This document shows, piece by piece, positions 41,838 to 51,232 of a stretch of DNA of 64,000 nt; position 1 is the stretch's first letter; each line of letters begins with the position of its first letter. The stretch is taken from positions 1 to 64,000 of the forward strand of contig JAGBLA010000055.1 in the NCBI GenBank assembly GCA_017635675.1. Direction: 5' to 3'. This stretch comes from Ruminiclostridium sp. (GTDB lineage Bacteria; Bacillota; Clostridia; Oscillospirales; Ruminococcaceae). The notes beneath the pieces are model-generated. The model made no database searches. It worked only from the letters and a program-made list of their open reading frames with translations, and was not told the origin of the DNA. The position numbers were made by a program, and so were the translations under genes.

Positions 41838-42166
41838 TCATTGTCCTCGCTTTCTTCCTCGCCCGTAAAATCCCAGATGTCATCGGGAACTGCAAATCTT
41901 GACTTGTCCAACTCGGTGAACTCGGCTTCATCTGAATCCTCGATGATCACTTCGATCTCGTCTTCATCTTCTTCCCCGATGATCTCTATCTCATCATCAT
42001 CGAGATCCTTATCGTCTTCGCTTACCTCACGCTCATAGAATACATCGAGAAATCCCGCAAGGTGGTGAGGAGTCACAGCAATTACCCTCCAGCCCTCCTG
42101 CGCATAAGTGTTCATTGCTTCTTCGGCGTACTTTATCTTGTAAATGTCCACCTTATACTCATACAT
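41834..42166 (-). CDS. DUF4177-like protein with acidic tail
   Basis: Residues 1-50 match the DUF4177 pattern (MYEYKVDIYKIKYAEEAMNT followed by an AQEGWRVIAV strand), a small alpha/beta domain of unknown function. The remaining 60 residues are very acidic, with long runs of Asp and Glu. ATG 42166 is preferred because GGAGGA is properly spaced to it and the family starts with M-x-E-Y-K. It overlaps dus by 8 bases and the SDR gene by 4. Confidence 0.8.
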   Translation of the reverse strand: MYEYKVDIYKIKYAEEAMNTYAQEGWRVIAVTPHHLAGFLDVFYEREVSEDDKDLDDDEIEIIGEEDEDEIEVIIEDSDEAEFTELDKSRFAVPDDIWDFTGEEESEDNE

Positions 42167-43160
42167 TGTCATTTCCTCCGTTGCTTGTTTTATTTTCAGC
42201 CTTTATCAGCTCTATAAGCTCATAAAGGTCATTTATCGCCGTAAGCTTTCCGCACATCCCGCGGTACCGCGCCGCACCGTTCATGCCCTTCAGATAGAAC
42301 GCCGCCTGCGCTCTCGCTTCTTTCATGCCGATGAACTCGCCCTTGCATTTCACGAGAAGCTCTATCTGCTCCCGCATGATCCCGAGCCGTTCATCGAGCG
42401 TGGGAGCGGGCTTTCTCTCCCTGCCCTCAAAATAGTCGTCGATATCGCGGAACAGCCACGGATCGCCGTAAGCTCCCCGCCCTATCATCACAAGGTCGCA
42501 GCCCGTTTCGCTGTACATACCGACGCAGCTTTCAACACTGTCAACGTCACCGTTGCCAATGACCGGGATATTGACACGCTGTTTCACCGCCGCTATAACC
42601 TCGCGGTCAGCCTTTCCGCTGTACATCTGTGTCTTTGTGCGCCCGTGGACCGCGACAGCCGCGGCTCCGCATTCTTCTGCGATATGAGCGATCTCGCAGG
42701 CATTGATATGCTCACTGTCCCAGCCCGCGCGTATCTTCACCGTCACAGGAACATGGGCGGATCTCACAAGCGCGGTCACCATTTCCGCGAACAGCTTCGG
42801 GTCTTTCATAAGGGCGCTGCCGGCACCGTTCCCCGTGACCTTCGGCACCGGACACCCCGCGTTCAGGTCGATTATATCGGGTGCAAACCTCTCGGCTGTT
42901 TCCACAGCCTTTGCCGCAAATTCCGGCTCGCAGCCGAACAGCTGTATCGCCGCGGGGCGCTCGGTTTCGCTTATGGTAAGCAGCTCCGCGGTTTTGCGGT
43001 CACTGTACACAAGACCCTTGCAGCTCGCCATTTCGCTCACGCAGTACGCTGCGCCGAAACGCTTTGCCACCGTGCGGAAAGCTGCGTCGGCAACTCCCGC
43101 CATTGGAGCCAGAGCCGCCGTTTTCTTTATTATAACGTTTCCTATCGAAATATATTCCAT
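42159..43160 (-). CDS. dus: tRNA dihydrouridine synthase
   Basis: Dus reduces uridine in tRNA D loops with FMN and NADPH. The 333-residue protein begins with a TIM barrel: LAPMAGVADAAFR (about 18-30), the catalytic Cys in DLNAGCPVPKVTGNGAGSAL (about 96-115), VHGRTKTQMYSG, and GNGDVDS, GRGAYGDPWLF near the FMN phosphate. These motifs fit the bacterial DusB group. ATG 43160 lies one base after the hemW stop; the TTG at 43169 is an alternative. Confidence 0.93.
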   Translation of the reverse strand: MEYISIGNVIIKKTAALAPMAGVADAAFRTVAKRFGAAYCVSEMASCKGLVYSDRKTAELLTISETERPAAIQLFGCEPEFAAKAVETAERFAPDIIDLNAGCPVPKVTGNGAGSALMKDPKLFAEMVTALVRSAHVPVTVKIRAGWDSEHINACEIAHIAEECGAAAVAVHGRTKTQMYSGKADREVIAAVKQRVNIPVIGNGDVDSVESCVGMYSETGCDLVMIGRGAYGDPWLFRDIDDYFEGRERKPAPTLDERLGIMREQIELLVKCKGEFIGMKEARAQAAFYLKGMNGAARYRGMCGKLTAINDLYELIELIKAENKTSNGGNDNV

Positions 43161-43161
43161 A

Positions 43162-44235
43162 TCAGCCAAATATAAGTTTCCCTATCGCCGCGTTTGAAAC
43201 AAGAAAGCCCTCTGTGGTTAGACGAACCCCGCTTTCGGTCATTTTCACAATACTTTCGGGCAGTTTTGCCGCATTCGCCCGCAGCTCCCCGCATTTCCCG
43301 AATTTCTCCGCGTCAGCGAATGAAAGTCCCTCCGCAAGCCGCAGCCGCAGCATAGCAAATTCCTCCCAGCCGCCCGGCGCCTCGTCGGTCACGGTCGTTT
43401 CCTGTACCGGCAGCGCTATGAACTTGTCAATATCCCGTTCGGTGCAGAAACGTTTCCCTCCATAGAAAGAATGTGCCGCCGCGCCTATACCGAGATACTC
43501 CTCGCAACGCCAGTATTTCAGATTATGACGGCACTCATGTCCGGGCTTCGCGAAATTGCTTATCTCGTACTGCGCGTAACCGAGGTTTTCGAGTGTCCGC
43601 ACGGTATGCAGATACAGCTCCGCGACTCTGTCTTCATCGGGCAGCTTTATCCCACGCTCCGCGAAAGGCGTTCCTTCCTCTATTTTCAATATATACGGGG
43701 AGATGTGGTGCGCGCCGAGCCCGGAAAGTCGGGAAACGGTATTCTCTATGCTTTTCTCGTCCTGCCCGGGAAGCCCCGTCATCATATCGGCGGATATGCT
43801 TGCGAAACCCGCTTCTGCCGCATTTCTCAGCGCGTCCTCAGCCTGCTTTACGGTATGCCGCCGCCCGAGCAGCTCAAGCTCCCGCTCGTCCATGGACTGC
43901 ACCCCGAAGGAGATACGCTCCACCCCCGCGGCTTTCAGCTTCCGCAGTATATTCGGCTTTGCCATGCACGGGTTGGCTTCCGCGGTTATCTCCGCACCAC
44001 TCGTTATGTCCGCCGCCGCGAGGATATTCGGGATATGCTCATACAGCAGTACAGGCGTCCCCCCGCCGAGATACACGGTGTCGAAACTGCAGCTGTAATG
44101 CTTTATATTTCGTATCACCGCGGCAGCGTACTCCCCTGCCCTTTCACGGCTGTACGGCACGGAATAGAAGTCGCAGTAGGGACATTTCGACAGACAGAAC
44201 GGAACGTGGATATACAGTCCGACAGGTTTATTCAT
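43162..44235 (-). CDS. hemW: HemW-like radical SAM heme chaperone
   Basis: The 357-residue protein is the HemN-like enzyme now called HemW, which binds heme and inserts it into respiratory proteins rather than oxidising coproporphyrinogen. The radical SAM Cys cluster is Cys14-x3-Cys18-x2-Cys21 ([13 protein letters not shown]). [24 protein letters not shown] and [12 protein letters not shown] are family motifs. It lacks the fourth Cys of HemN. The genome may use it to assemble the cytochrome-b subunit encoded at 56649. It overlaps lepA by 8 bases. Confidence 0.93.
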   Translation of the reverse strand: MNKPVGLYIHVPFCLSKCPYCDFYSVPYSRERAGEYAAAVIRNIKHYSCSFDTVYLGGGTPVLLYEHIPNILAAADITSGAEITAEANPCMAKPNILRKLKAAGVERISFGVQSMDERELELLGRRHTVKQAEDALRNAAEAGFASISADMMTGLPGQDEKSIENTVSRLSGLGAHHISPYILKIEEGTPFAERGIKLPDEDRVAELYLHTVRTLENLGYAQYEISNFAKPGHECRHNLKYWRCEEYLGIGAAAHSFYGGKRFCTERDIDKFIALPVQETTVTDEAPGGWEEFAMLRLRLAEGLSFADAEKFGKCGELRANAAKLPESIVKMTESGVRLTTEGFLVSNAAIGKLIFG

Positions 44236-46045
44236 CGTCAAGCTTCAGCACAGCCATGAATGCCTCCTGCGGTACCTCCACCGAGCCTAACTGACGCATA
44301 CGTTTCTTACCCTCTTTCTGCTTTTCGAGCAGCTTTTTCTTACGGGTGATGTCGCCGCCGTAGCACTTTGCGAGAACGTCCTTGCGCATTGCTTTTATCG
44401 TCTCACGGGCGATTATCTTGCCGCCCACCGCAGCCTGTACAGGAACTTCAAAAAGCTGACGCGGTATATGGTCTTTGAGGCGCTCGCATATCTTGCGGGC
44501 GCGCGGGTATGCGCTGTCGGCAAAGACGATGAACGAGAGCGCATCGACTACATCGCCGTTGAGCAGTATGTCAAGCTTTACGAGCTTTGACGGCACAAAG
44601 CCCCTGAACTCGTAATCGTAGCTCGCATAGCCCTTGGTGCGTGACTTGAGCGCATCGAAGAAATCATAGACTATCTCGTTGAGCGGCAGGTCATAATGCA
44701 GGTCAACGCGTGTCTTGTCGATATATTTCATATCCTTGAAAACTCCGCGGCGCTGCTGGCAAAGCTCCATTATGTTGCCTACGTAGTCCGAGGGCGCATA
44801 AACATGAGCTTCCACCATAGGCTCGTAAGCCTGCTTTATCTCCGTGGGGTCGGGGTAGTTCGTCGGGTTGTCGATGAACACGGTCTCGCCGTTCATCTTG
44901 TCTATCTTATACACAACAGAGGGCGCTGTTGTTATAAGGTCGAGGTTGTATTCACGCTCTAAGCGCTCCTGTATTATCTCCATGTGCAGAAGTCCGAGAA
45001 ATCCGCATCGGAAACCGAATCCGAGTGCAATTGATGTCTCCGGCTCGAAGGTGAGCGACGCGTCGTTCAGCCGCAGCTTTTCCAGTGCGTCACGCAGGTC
45101 GCCGTACTTTGAGCCGTCAGCGGGATATATGCCGCTGAATACCATCGGATTTACGCTGCGGTATCCCGCGAGCGGCTCCGCGGCAGGTTCGTCGCATCGC
45201 GTCACGGTATCGCCCACCTTCGTATCGCCTATGGATTTTATGGAAGCCGCGATATAGCCTACTTCGCCTGCTTTCAGCACACCCGCTGGGATAAGGCTGG
45301 TAGCTCCCATATAGCCAAGCTCCACCACCTGGAACTCCGCTCCCGTCGCCATCATGCGTATCCTGTCGCCGACGCGCAGAGAACCTTCCTTAACGCGCAC
45401 ATAGACTATTACGCCCTTGTAGATGTCGTAGTAGCTGTCGAATATCAGAGCTTTGAGAGGTGCGTCCGGGTCTCCCTTGGGCGCGGGGATATCGGTGACG
45501 ATGCGCTCCATGACTTCCTTTATGTTTATGCCCATTTTTGCGGAGATGAGCGGCGCGTCCATAGCGGGTATGCCTATGACGTCCTCTATCTCCTGCTTGA
45601 CCTCGTCGGGGCGGGCGGAGATAAGGTCTATCTTATTTATGACAGGCACGACTTCAAGGTCCTGCTCAACCGCAAGATAGGTGTTGGCAAGCGTCTGGGC
45701 TTCTATGCCCTGGGACGCGTCAACTATAAGTATCGCGCCCTCACAGGCGTTGAGCGACCGTGAGACTTCATAGTTAAAGTCCACATGACCGGGCGTGTCG
45801 ATAAGGTTGAACACATAAGTCTCACCGTTGTCAGCCTTGTAGTTCAGGCGCACAGCACGCGCTTTTATGGTTATTCCGCGCTCACGTTCAAGCTCCATGT
45901 TGTCGAGGAGCTGCTCCTCCATATCACGCTCCGCGACTGTGCTCGTCTGTTCGAGGATACGATCGGCAAGCGTGGATTTTCCGTGGTCTATATGTGCGAT
46001 GATGCAGAAGTTGCGAATCTCGCTTAAATAGCTGTTATCGGACAT
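44228..46045 (-). CDS. lepA: elongation factor 4 (LepA)
   Basis: LepA is a ribosome-bound GTPase linked to back-translocation and initiation. The 605-residue product has G1 AHIDHGKST (about 17-25), G3 DTPGHVDF, G4 NKID and the LepA-specific C-terminal region ([20 protein letters not shown] and [15 protein letters not shown]). Length is normal. ATG 46045 is chosen over 46051 because AGAGAGG is spaced correctly for it. It heads the unit lepA-hemW-dus-DUF4177-SDR and has a near-consensus promoter. Confidence 0.96.
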   Translation of the reverse strand: MSDNSYLSEIRNFCIIAHIDHGKSTLADRILEQTSTVAERDMEEQLLDNMELERERGITIKARAVRLNYKADNGETYVFNLIDTPGHVDFNYEVSRSLNACEGAILIVDASQGIEAQTLANTYLAVEQDLEVVPVINKIDLISARPDEVKQEIEDVIGIPAMDAPLISAKMGINIKEVMERIVTDIPAPKGDPDAPLKALIFDSYYDIYKGVIVYVRVKEGSLRVGDRIRMMATGAEFQVVELGYMGATSLIPAGVLKAGEVGYIAASIKSIGDTKVGDTVTRCDEPAAEPLAGYRSVNPMVFSGIYPADGSKYGDLRDALEKLRLNDASLTFEPETSIALGFGFRCGFLGLLHMEIIQERLEREYNLDLITTAPSVVYKIDKMNGETVFIDNPTNYPDPTEIKQAYEPMVEAHVYAPSDYVGNIMELCQQRRGVFKDMKYIDKTRVDLHYDLPLNEIVYDFFDALKSRTKGYASYDYEFRGFVPSKLVKLDILLNGDVVDALSFIVFADSAYPRARKICERLKDHIPRQLFEVPVQAAVGGKIIARETIKAMRKDVLAKCYGGDITRKKKLLEKQKEGKKRMRQLGSVEVPQEAFMAVLKLDDE

Positions 46046-46075
46046 TTTCATACCTCTCTTTAAATGAGTATTTAT

Positions 46076-46104
46076 ATTATATCACATTTTTACTCTCTTG
46101 GCAA
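46076..46104 (-). promoter_or_regulatory. promoter of the lepA unit
   Basis: On the minus strand TTGCCA (46104-46099), 17-base spacer, TATAAT (46081-46076). Confidence 0.72.
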
Positions 46105-46167
46105 GTTTTATTTTTATGCATGGTATCGCCGTATTGTGAAAACTATGTGAAATTTCATCTCTGTTCA

Positions 46168-46196
46168 TTGTATTGAACACAAAAAAATAGTATAAT
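46168..46196 (+). promoter_or_regulatory. promoter of the 46.3-51.2 kb gene run
   Basis: TTGTAT (46168-46173), 17-base spacer, TATAAT (46191-46196), with a leader of about 100 bases before the ATG at 46302. Confidence 0.6.
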
Positions 46197-46301
46197 AAAA
46201 GTTGGTTTTGCAAAAAGAATGGTCGGTAGGTCATATTTGTTCGAACCGAAACTGCCGGAAAACTGACACATCAATGAAAACAACGGATAACAGGTGATAC
46301 A

Positions 46302-47105
46302 ATGTCATACCAGGACGATAAAAGAGAGCTGTTAAAGCTCAAACAAGGAATTATAGATGAGAGCGAATCGGAGATACACGAGGAGGAAAAGCCCGTATAT
46401 GAGCTTCACGGGTTCAAGCGTATCGAGAACTTCTTCTACCACAATAAATGGTACGTTATCGCGGGTGTATTCTTCGCAGCGGTGGCGGCGTTCCTTATAA
46501 ATTCCCTGCTCCAGAAGCAGCAGGGAGATATACGTGTACTCGTGGTGACAAAGGACAAGGAGATATCCTCAAACGTGATGTACAAGACTCAGGAGTTTGA
46601 AGAAGCCTTCGAACTCTACTGCCCCGACTACGACAACAGCGGCTATATCCACGTAGATGTTTACAGCGCAGACCTCAGTGACAACCCAGACCCGCAGTAT
46701 TCACTTGCGGCAGTCACAAAGGTAACGAGCGAGGCAATGTACGGCGAGGCGCAGCTTTTCATCGTTGACAGTGCCGCTGCCGACGCGATAACCAACGGGA
46801 ATTTATCGCAGTTCGTGGATCTGAGCGAGCTTTACCCGGACGCGGATTGCATACAGGGACGGTTCCTGCACATAAAGGACAGCGGCTTTGCGGTAAACGC
46901 ACAGTACCTTGAGGCTTGCCCCGACGACCTGTACATGGCGGTCAAGGTCGTGAACGAGACCGATACAAACGCTTCACGCGCAATTCCCGCTCAGAAAAAG
47001 GCGCTCAAAGTCATGGACAACATCGTCAACGGCTACTACGCCGGGTGGGTCGATGACAGCGGCAGGATATACGGAATAAGCGGCAAGGAGGATATGGGAA
47101 AATGA
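46302..47105 (+). CDS. single-pass membrane protein with outer domain, unknown function
   Basis: The 267-residue protein has a charged cytosolic N-terminus (about 1-47), one membrane helix (about 49-67, WYVIAGVFFAAVAAFLINSL), and an outer domain of about 195 residues with alternating strands and helices. The outer part resembles a periplasmic-binding-like alpha/beta fold in its pattern (VLVVTKDKE early, QLFIVDSAAADA in the middle), but I do not recognise a family. It ends in an ATGA overlap with a four-helix membrane protein, so the two are coupled. No enzyme motif is visible. Confidence 0.7.
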   Translation: MSYQDDKRELLKLKQGIIDESESEIHEEEKPVYELHGFKRIENFFYHNKWYVIAGVFFAAVAAFLINSLLQKQQGDIRVLVVTKDKEISSNVMYKTQEFEEAFELYCPDYDNSGYIHVDVYSADLSDNPDPQYSLAAVTKVTSEAMYGEAQLFIVDSAAADAITNGNLSQFVDLSELYPDADCIQGRFLHIKDSGFAVNAQYLEACPDDLYMAVKVVNETDTNASRAIPAQKKALKVMDNIVNGYYAGWVDDSGRIYGISGKEDMGK

Positions 47106-47644
47106 AGCGTGACAACATATTCATAATCTTTGCGAAGGGGCTCGGGCTGTGCGTGTTCGGTAACATACTCGGCGGGATAATGACAGTATCGCTGGCTCCG
47201 CTGCTTTCCGAATGGTACATTCCCTATGTCGCGGTACTGTTCACGGTGTTCATCTACGCGAGCCTTGCGTTCACGGCGGGGCTGCGGGACGGTCAGAAGG
47301 AAGCGAAAATGCTGCGGGCGAAACGTGTGGAGAGCATACCGAAGCTGCGCTGGGTATTCTTAGGGCTTGCTGCCGCGGCTGTGATGTGCGTACCCTGCGG
47401 GGTGCTGCTCGCCTGCGCTCTCGGAGCCTTCCCGATGACGGGTGAGCTGCTGCTTGGATCTTACTTCGTCTTCGGAGCGCTCGCTCCAACGTTCTTCATC
47501 ATCGAGGACGCTTCTCAGCCACCCGTGATATTCCCCGTAATACTCGGCATCGTGTATCTTATCGTTACCCCTGCCGCCGCGCATCTCGGTTACAGATTCG
47601 GCGTCGATGAAAAGTCCGCAAAGGACTTTATGTACGAAAAATAA
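47102..47644 (+). CDS. four-helix membrane protein, unknown function
   Basis: The 180-residue protein has four hydrophobic helices (about 8-30, 37-58, 84-108, 112-130 with 138-158), basic residues between the second and third, and a charged C-terminal tail. I do not recognise a family. Translation is coupled to the preceding single-pass protein by ATGA, and a HAD hydrolase begins 12 bases later, so all are likely one transcript. Confidence 0.7.
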   Translation: MKRDNIFIIFAKGLGLCVFGNILGGIMTVSLAPLLSEWYIPYVAVLFTVFIYASLAFTAGLRDGQKEAKMLRAKRVESIPKLRWVFLGLAAAAVMCVPCGVLLACALGAFPMTGELLLGSYFVFGALAPTFFIIEDASQPPVIFPVILGIVYLIVTPAAAHLGYRFGVDEKSAKDFMYEK

Positions 47645-47655
47645 AGGAGAAAAAC

Positions 47656-48294
47656 ATGAAAAAAGGTATTTTGTTCGACCTCGACGGAACGCTGTGGGAT
47701 TCCTCCGCAAATGTCATTGCGGCATGGAACGACTGCATAGCAAGGAACTCAGACCTCGGTCTGACTTTCACCAGGGAACAGATGAAGAGCTACATGGGCA
47801 AGACACTTGAAGATATAGCAGACCTTATGTTCCCCATGCTGCCGCGGGAGGAGCGTATCTCCATGATACGCAAATGCACGGACGCGGAGCATGACTATCT
47901 TATCGCTCACCCGTCACAGTGTTACTTTCCAAAAGAGCGCGAAACGCTGGAAGCTCTCAGCAAAGAGTATCTCCTCGCAGTGGTGAGCAACTGTCAGGAC
48001 GGCTATATCCAGATATTCCTCGACCAATGCGGGTTCGGGGAGCTGTTCTCCGACTTTGAATGTGCGGGCAGAACGGGAATGAGCAAGGGTAAGAACATAA
48101 AACTCGTTGCAGAGCGCAGCGGACTCACAGATATCGTATATGTCGGCGACACCGTGCTTGACGGCGAAGCAGCCCGTGAAGCGGGCGTGCCGTTCATTCA
48201 CGCGGGGTACGGGTTCGGGTCTCCGGACAACTTTGACGCGCGGATAATGAGCTTTTCCGAGCTGCCCGCAGCTGTCGGCAGGCTGCTGAAATGA
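47656..48294 (+). CDS. HAD-family phosphatase
   Basis: The 212-residue protein is a HAD phosphatase of the phosphoglycolate phosphatase group. Motif I is FDLDGTLWDS at residues 7-16 with the nucleophile Asp. Motif II is the VSNCQDG strand (about 106-112), motif III has Lys in SKGKNIKL (about 137-144), and motif IV is YVGDTVLDGEAA (about 153-164). The cap is a helical C1 type. Small phosphorylated metabolites are likely substrates. It overlaps the methyltransferase gene by 4 bases (ATGA), an unusual partner. Confidence 0.92.
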   Translation: MKKGILFDLDGTLWDSSANVIAAWNDCIARNSDLGLTFTREQMKSYMGKTLEDIADLMFPMLPREERISMIRKCTDAEHDYLIAHPSQCYFPKERETLEALSKEYLLAVVSNCQDGYIQIFLDQCGFGELFSDFECAGRTGMSKGKNIKLVAERSGLTDIVYVGDTVLDGEAAREAGVPFIHAGYGFGSPDNFDARIMSFSELPAAVGRLLK

Positions 48295-50117
48295 ATTCCG
48301 GCACATTCTCCCGCAAGGACTTCAGGCGGGTCATCAACAGCCTTAAAACGCTGTACCGACAGTCGTCGGAGATACGGCTGTCCGATGAAACGAGCATTGA
48401 CCTCACTATCGCCATGATAACTCTGAAAATGCTTGCCGCGCGGCTCGGTACGGATTGGAGCGCCCTCAGCACCGCAGACGCAATGCTCGGATCTCTTGAC
48501 GATGCAGCAAAGAACCGCTCCGATATCTACGCAAGATACTCCGAGGTCTTCAGAATGACCGACAAGGACGGAAGGCACATTGTTTTCGACTTCAGAGATC
48601 TCGCGGAAAATGAGATATCACACGGCGGCGGACTGCTGACCGGCGCTCACGGTATTATCGCCGCGCTTCCCGACGAGGAGCTTTCATTCGATGTGTTCGG
48701 GGATGTTTATGAAAGTCTCGCCGGAAACAGGACACGTTCCGCCCTCGGTCAGTTTTTTACTCCAAGACACATAATACGCGCTATCGTAAGAATGTTCTTC
48801 TCCCCCGCCGATATTAAAGACATTATCGTGAACAGGAAAACTGTGGCGGACTGCTGCTGCGGTACAGGCGGATTTCTTACGGAAACTTTCAGATATATGA
48901 AGGATTTGTGTGCAGGTGCGGAGAAAGAGACCGATATCTCCGAACTTGCGGGCAGTATATTCGTCGGATATGACATCGATGCGAACAGCATAGCAAGAGC
49001 AAAAGTAAATATGGCTCTTGCGGGAGGCGGTTTTTCGGATATACGAAAGCTCAATACACTCACCGACATTCCCAAAATGAAAGACTGTATCGACTTCATA
49101 GTCACCAACGTGCCGTACGGCAAGGGCGACTTTGCCTACTCCGACCCCGACAGTGACTATGGATTTCTCCGCGGCAACAGCATAAGACGGCTCGAAACGA
49201 GCTTTCTGCTCAAAATAACAGATATGCTGCGCCCGGGCGGTAGAGCGGCTGTCATAGTCCCCGAGGGGATACTTGAAGTTCCCGCGCTGGCGCAGTTCAG
49301 GGAATACCTGCTGGAGCGCTGTGCCGTGGAAGCTGTCATATCGCTTCCCGCGTATGCATTCGCGTCCTACACCAAATGGAAGACTTATGTGCTGTTTCTG
49401 CGCAAGCGCGACACTGGGCTGAGCTCTGTCGATGATGTCATCGCAAAAAACGAGAATGTATGGGCGTACATCGTGGACAACGACGGCTACGCAAATTCCG
49501 ACAAGCGTTTCCGCACCGGACTGACGGACGAAAACGGCGCATTTCTTCACGATGAGCTCTCGCCGTACTGCGGTATGCCTTCTGTCATCGAGCAGCATTT
49601 CCGTGAGAAGGACGAAGATACCGTAATGCTGTGGAAAAATGAATGGAATGAAGAAATACACGGCAGGAAATACGGATATATCAACATTCACGGAATTGCC
49701 GAAAAAAAGACCGCGGTTTATGACATGATAAAGAATGAAGACATCGGAAGCATACTCAAAAACGAGGCGGAGCAGCGCAGACTTCTCACGGAAGATGAAC
49801 ACATTCTGCTGTGCTCCATGCTGAAAACCGGCAGAAAAGGCATTGTAAAACCAAAAAAGAAAGACCTGCTGAGCGATGACGGTGAGCTTTTGCCGGAATA
49901 CGGCACAATACTTGACGCTATCGGCATACAGTATGACGCGGAGAGCGGCAGATTTTTTGACCTTAACAGACAGCACACCGTTTACTCTCTCCCGCTCGCT
50001 CCCGAAAGGTATTTCAGAAACCGCCGACAGGAAACTGTGACGCTTGAGGAGCTTACCGCAAAGACGGAAGAGATAAAAGCGGAGATCAAAAAGCTGTTCG
50101 GAGATGCTGCACTATGA
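48291..50117 (+). CDS. hsdM: type I-like N6-adenine DNA methyltransferase (HsdM)
   Basis: HsdM methylates adenine at the site chosen by HsdS. The 608-residue product has a helical N-domain, SALGQFFTPRHIIRAIVRMF (about 151-170), SAM motif I DCCCGTGGFLTE (about 186-197), a GYDIDANSIARAKVNM segment and the catalytic motif IV TNVPYGKG (about 272-279), where the second residue is Val instead of Pro; NPPF/Y is usual. The C-terminal part is longer than typical and reads into a helix that contacts S subunits. It overlaps the HAD gene by 4 bases and hsdS by 4 bases. No hsdR is within the window, so this may be a solitary methyltransferase. Confidence 0.88.
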   Translation: MNSGTFSRKDFRRVINSLKTLYRQSSEIRLSDETSIDLTIAMITLKMLAARLGTDWSALSTADAMLGSLDDAAKNRSDIYARYSEVFRMTDKDGRHIVFDFRDLAENEISHGGGLLTGAHGIIAALPDEELSFDVFGDVYESLAGNRTRSALGQFFTPRHIIRAIVRMFFSPADIKDIIVNRKTVADCCCGTGGFLTETFRYMKDLCAGAEKETDISELAGSIFVGYDIDANSIARAKVNMALAGGGFSDIRKLNTLTDIPKMKDCIDFIVTNVPYGKGDFAYSDPDSDYGFLRGNSIRRLETSFLLKITDMLRPGGRAAVIVPEGILEVPALAQFREYLLERCAVEAVISLPAYAFASYTKWKTYVLFLRKRDTGLSSVDDVIAKNENVWAYIVDNDGYANSDKRFRTGLTDENGAFLHDELSPYCGMPSVIEQHFREKDEDTVMLWKNEWNEEIHGRKYGYINIHGIAEKKTAVYDMIKNEDIGSILKNEAEQRRLLTEDEHILLCSMLKTGRKGIVKPKKKDLLSDDGELLPEYGTILDAIGIQYDAESGRFFDLNRQHTVYSLPLAPERYFRNRRQETVTLEELTAKTEEIKAEIKKLFGDAAL

Positions 50118-51196
50118 CCGTTTCGGATATATTTATCACAGAGACAGGCACAAAACTCACCGAGGAGCAGATATATTCCATGCAGGGTGCTTTGCCGTGC
50201 CTTACCTGTCAGACGAAGAACAACGGGCTGACTTACTTCGTCGATGAAACTGCGATAAGACGCGAAGGTCACAGCAGGATATACGATATGCCCTGTATCA
50301 CATGGACGAAGAACGGAAACGCGGGTCAGATTACATACCGCGATATGAAGTTCATCTGCACCACCGACTGCGGGGTGCTTATCCCGCGGGAAAGATTTAA
50401 AAACGAGCTTTCGCTGAAGTGGTTCGTGCTGAAATACCGTTCGGCTTTTCTCGAAAGTGTGACCGCGCTCGGCTCTCACCGCAAGCTTAGCGAAACAGCG
50501 GCAGGAAGCATTCACGTTGACTACCCGTTCCCGCCTATGGAAGAACAGCTGGCTTTTGTCGAGAAAGCAGAGGAGCTGCGACATATAATAAACACCTGCG
50601 ATGAGCTTACGGCAAGGATAGACAATGTTCTCGAGAAAACCACGGTGCTCTCCGAAAACAGGACAGACGGCACCATAAGAATATCAGATGTTTTCCGTAT
50701 TATGACAGGTGCGCGGATAACGGAGGAGGAGGTCTATGAACACCCGGGCAGCTTTCCCTGTGTGACTTCGCAGACCGTGCGCGAAGGTATCGCGTGGTAT
50801 GCCGACAAGGATTGGCTCCTGCACATACACGGGAACAAGATAATTGACGCGCCTCAATGTCTTACATGGGCGAGGGACGGGAACAACGCGGGAACTATGT
50901 TTTACCGCGACTACCCGTTCTATCCCAACGACCACTGCGGGGTGCTGCTGCTGCGTGATGAATTCAAGGACAAGCTTGATATAAAATGGTTCAGATACAC
51001 GTACAAGAACTATATTCGCTCTTTCGCGTCCTCGGACAGCCCGCGTCCCATGCTGTACAACGATACGATGAAGGAGATACGCGTCCCCTTCCCGTTTCCC
51101 TCTGTTGAGTTCCAGCGCGGTGTCGTCAGCCGATATGATGAATTGCTCGGCATCAGGAAAAAACTTGGAAAACTGAAAGCCGCCGCGGAAATATAA
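50114..51196 (+). CDS. hsdS: type I-like specificity subunit (HsdS) with two similar recognition domains
   Basis: HsdS chooses the DNA site for the methyltransferase. The 360-residue protein consists of two homologous halves: one at residues 1-145 (CITWTKNGNAG, FICTTDCGVLIPRERF) and one at about 190-335 (CLTWARDGNNAG, FYPNDHCGVLLLRDEF). Each is followed by a helical spacer (EEQLAFVEKAEELRHIINT and a shorter end helix). Each half starts with a DIF-type beta strand and a ILTEE-like turn. This is the normal two-domain architecture, but the two recognition domains are unusually alike. It is translated with hsdM (ATGA) and ends the transcript at a strong terminator. Confidence 0.88.
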   Translation: MTVSDIFITETGTKLTEEQIYSMQGALPCLTCQTKNNGLTYFVDETAIRREGHSRIYDMPCITWTKNGNAGQITYRDMKFICTTDCGVLIPRERFKNELSLKWFVLKYRSAFLESVTALGSHRKLSETAAGSIHVDYPFPPMEEQLAFVEKAEELRHIINTCDELTARIDNVLEKTTVLSENRTDGTIRISDVFRIMTGARITEEEVYEHPGSFPCVTSQTVREGIAWYADKDWLLHIHGNKIIDAPQCLTWARDGNNAGTMFYRDYPFYPNDHCGVLLLRDEFKDKLDIKWFRYTYKNYIRSFASSDSPRPMLYNDTMKEIRVPFPFPSVEFQRGVVSRYDELLGIRKKLGKLKAAAEI

Positions 51197-51199
51197 GAA

Positions 51200-51232
51200 A
51201 GCCCGTACCGCTCGCGATACGGGCTTTTTTCA
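51200..51232. terminator. terminator between hsdS and the converging ABC operon
   Basis: Stem AGCCCGTA (51200-51207) with TACGGGCT (51218-51225), followed by a T run; the 3' end of the minus-strand ABC gene lies just beyond. Confidence 0.85.

Noticed and set aside
42144..43175. 343-codon plus-strand frame opposite dus
   Set aside because: Rich in Arg, His and Cys with no domain, a shadow of the dus codon bias.
48684..49976. 430-codon minus-strand frame antisense to hsdM
   Set aside because: No family motif, no ribosome site, Tyr/Phe/Arg-heavy composition from reading GC-biased codons in reverse; hsdM motifs on the plus strand are clear.
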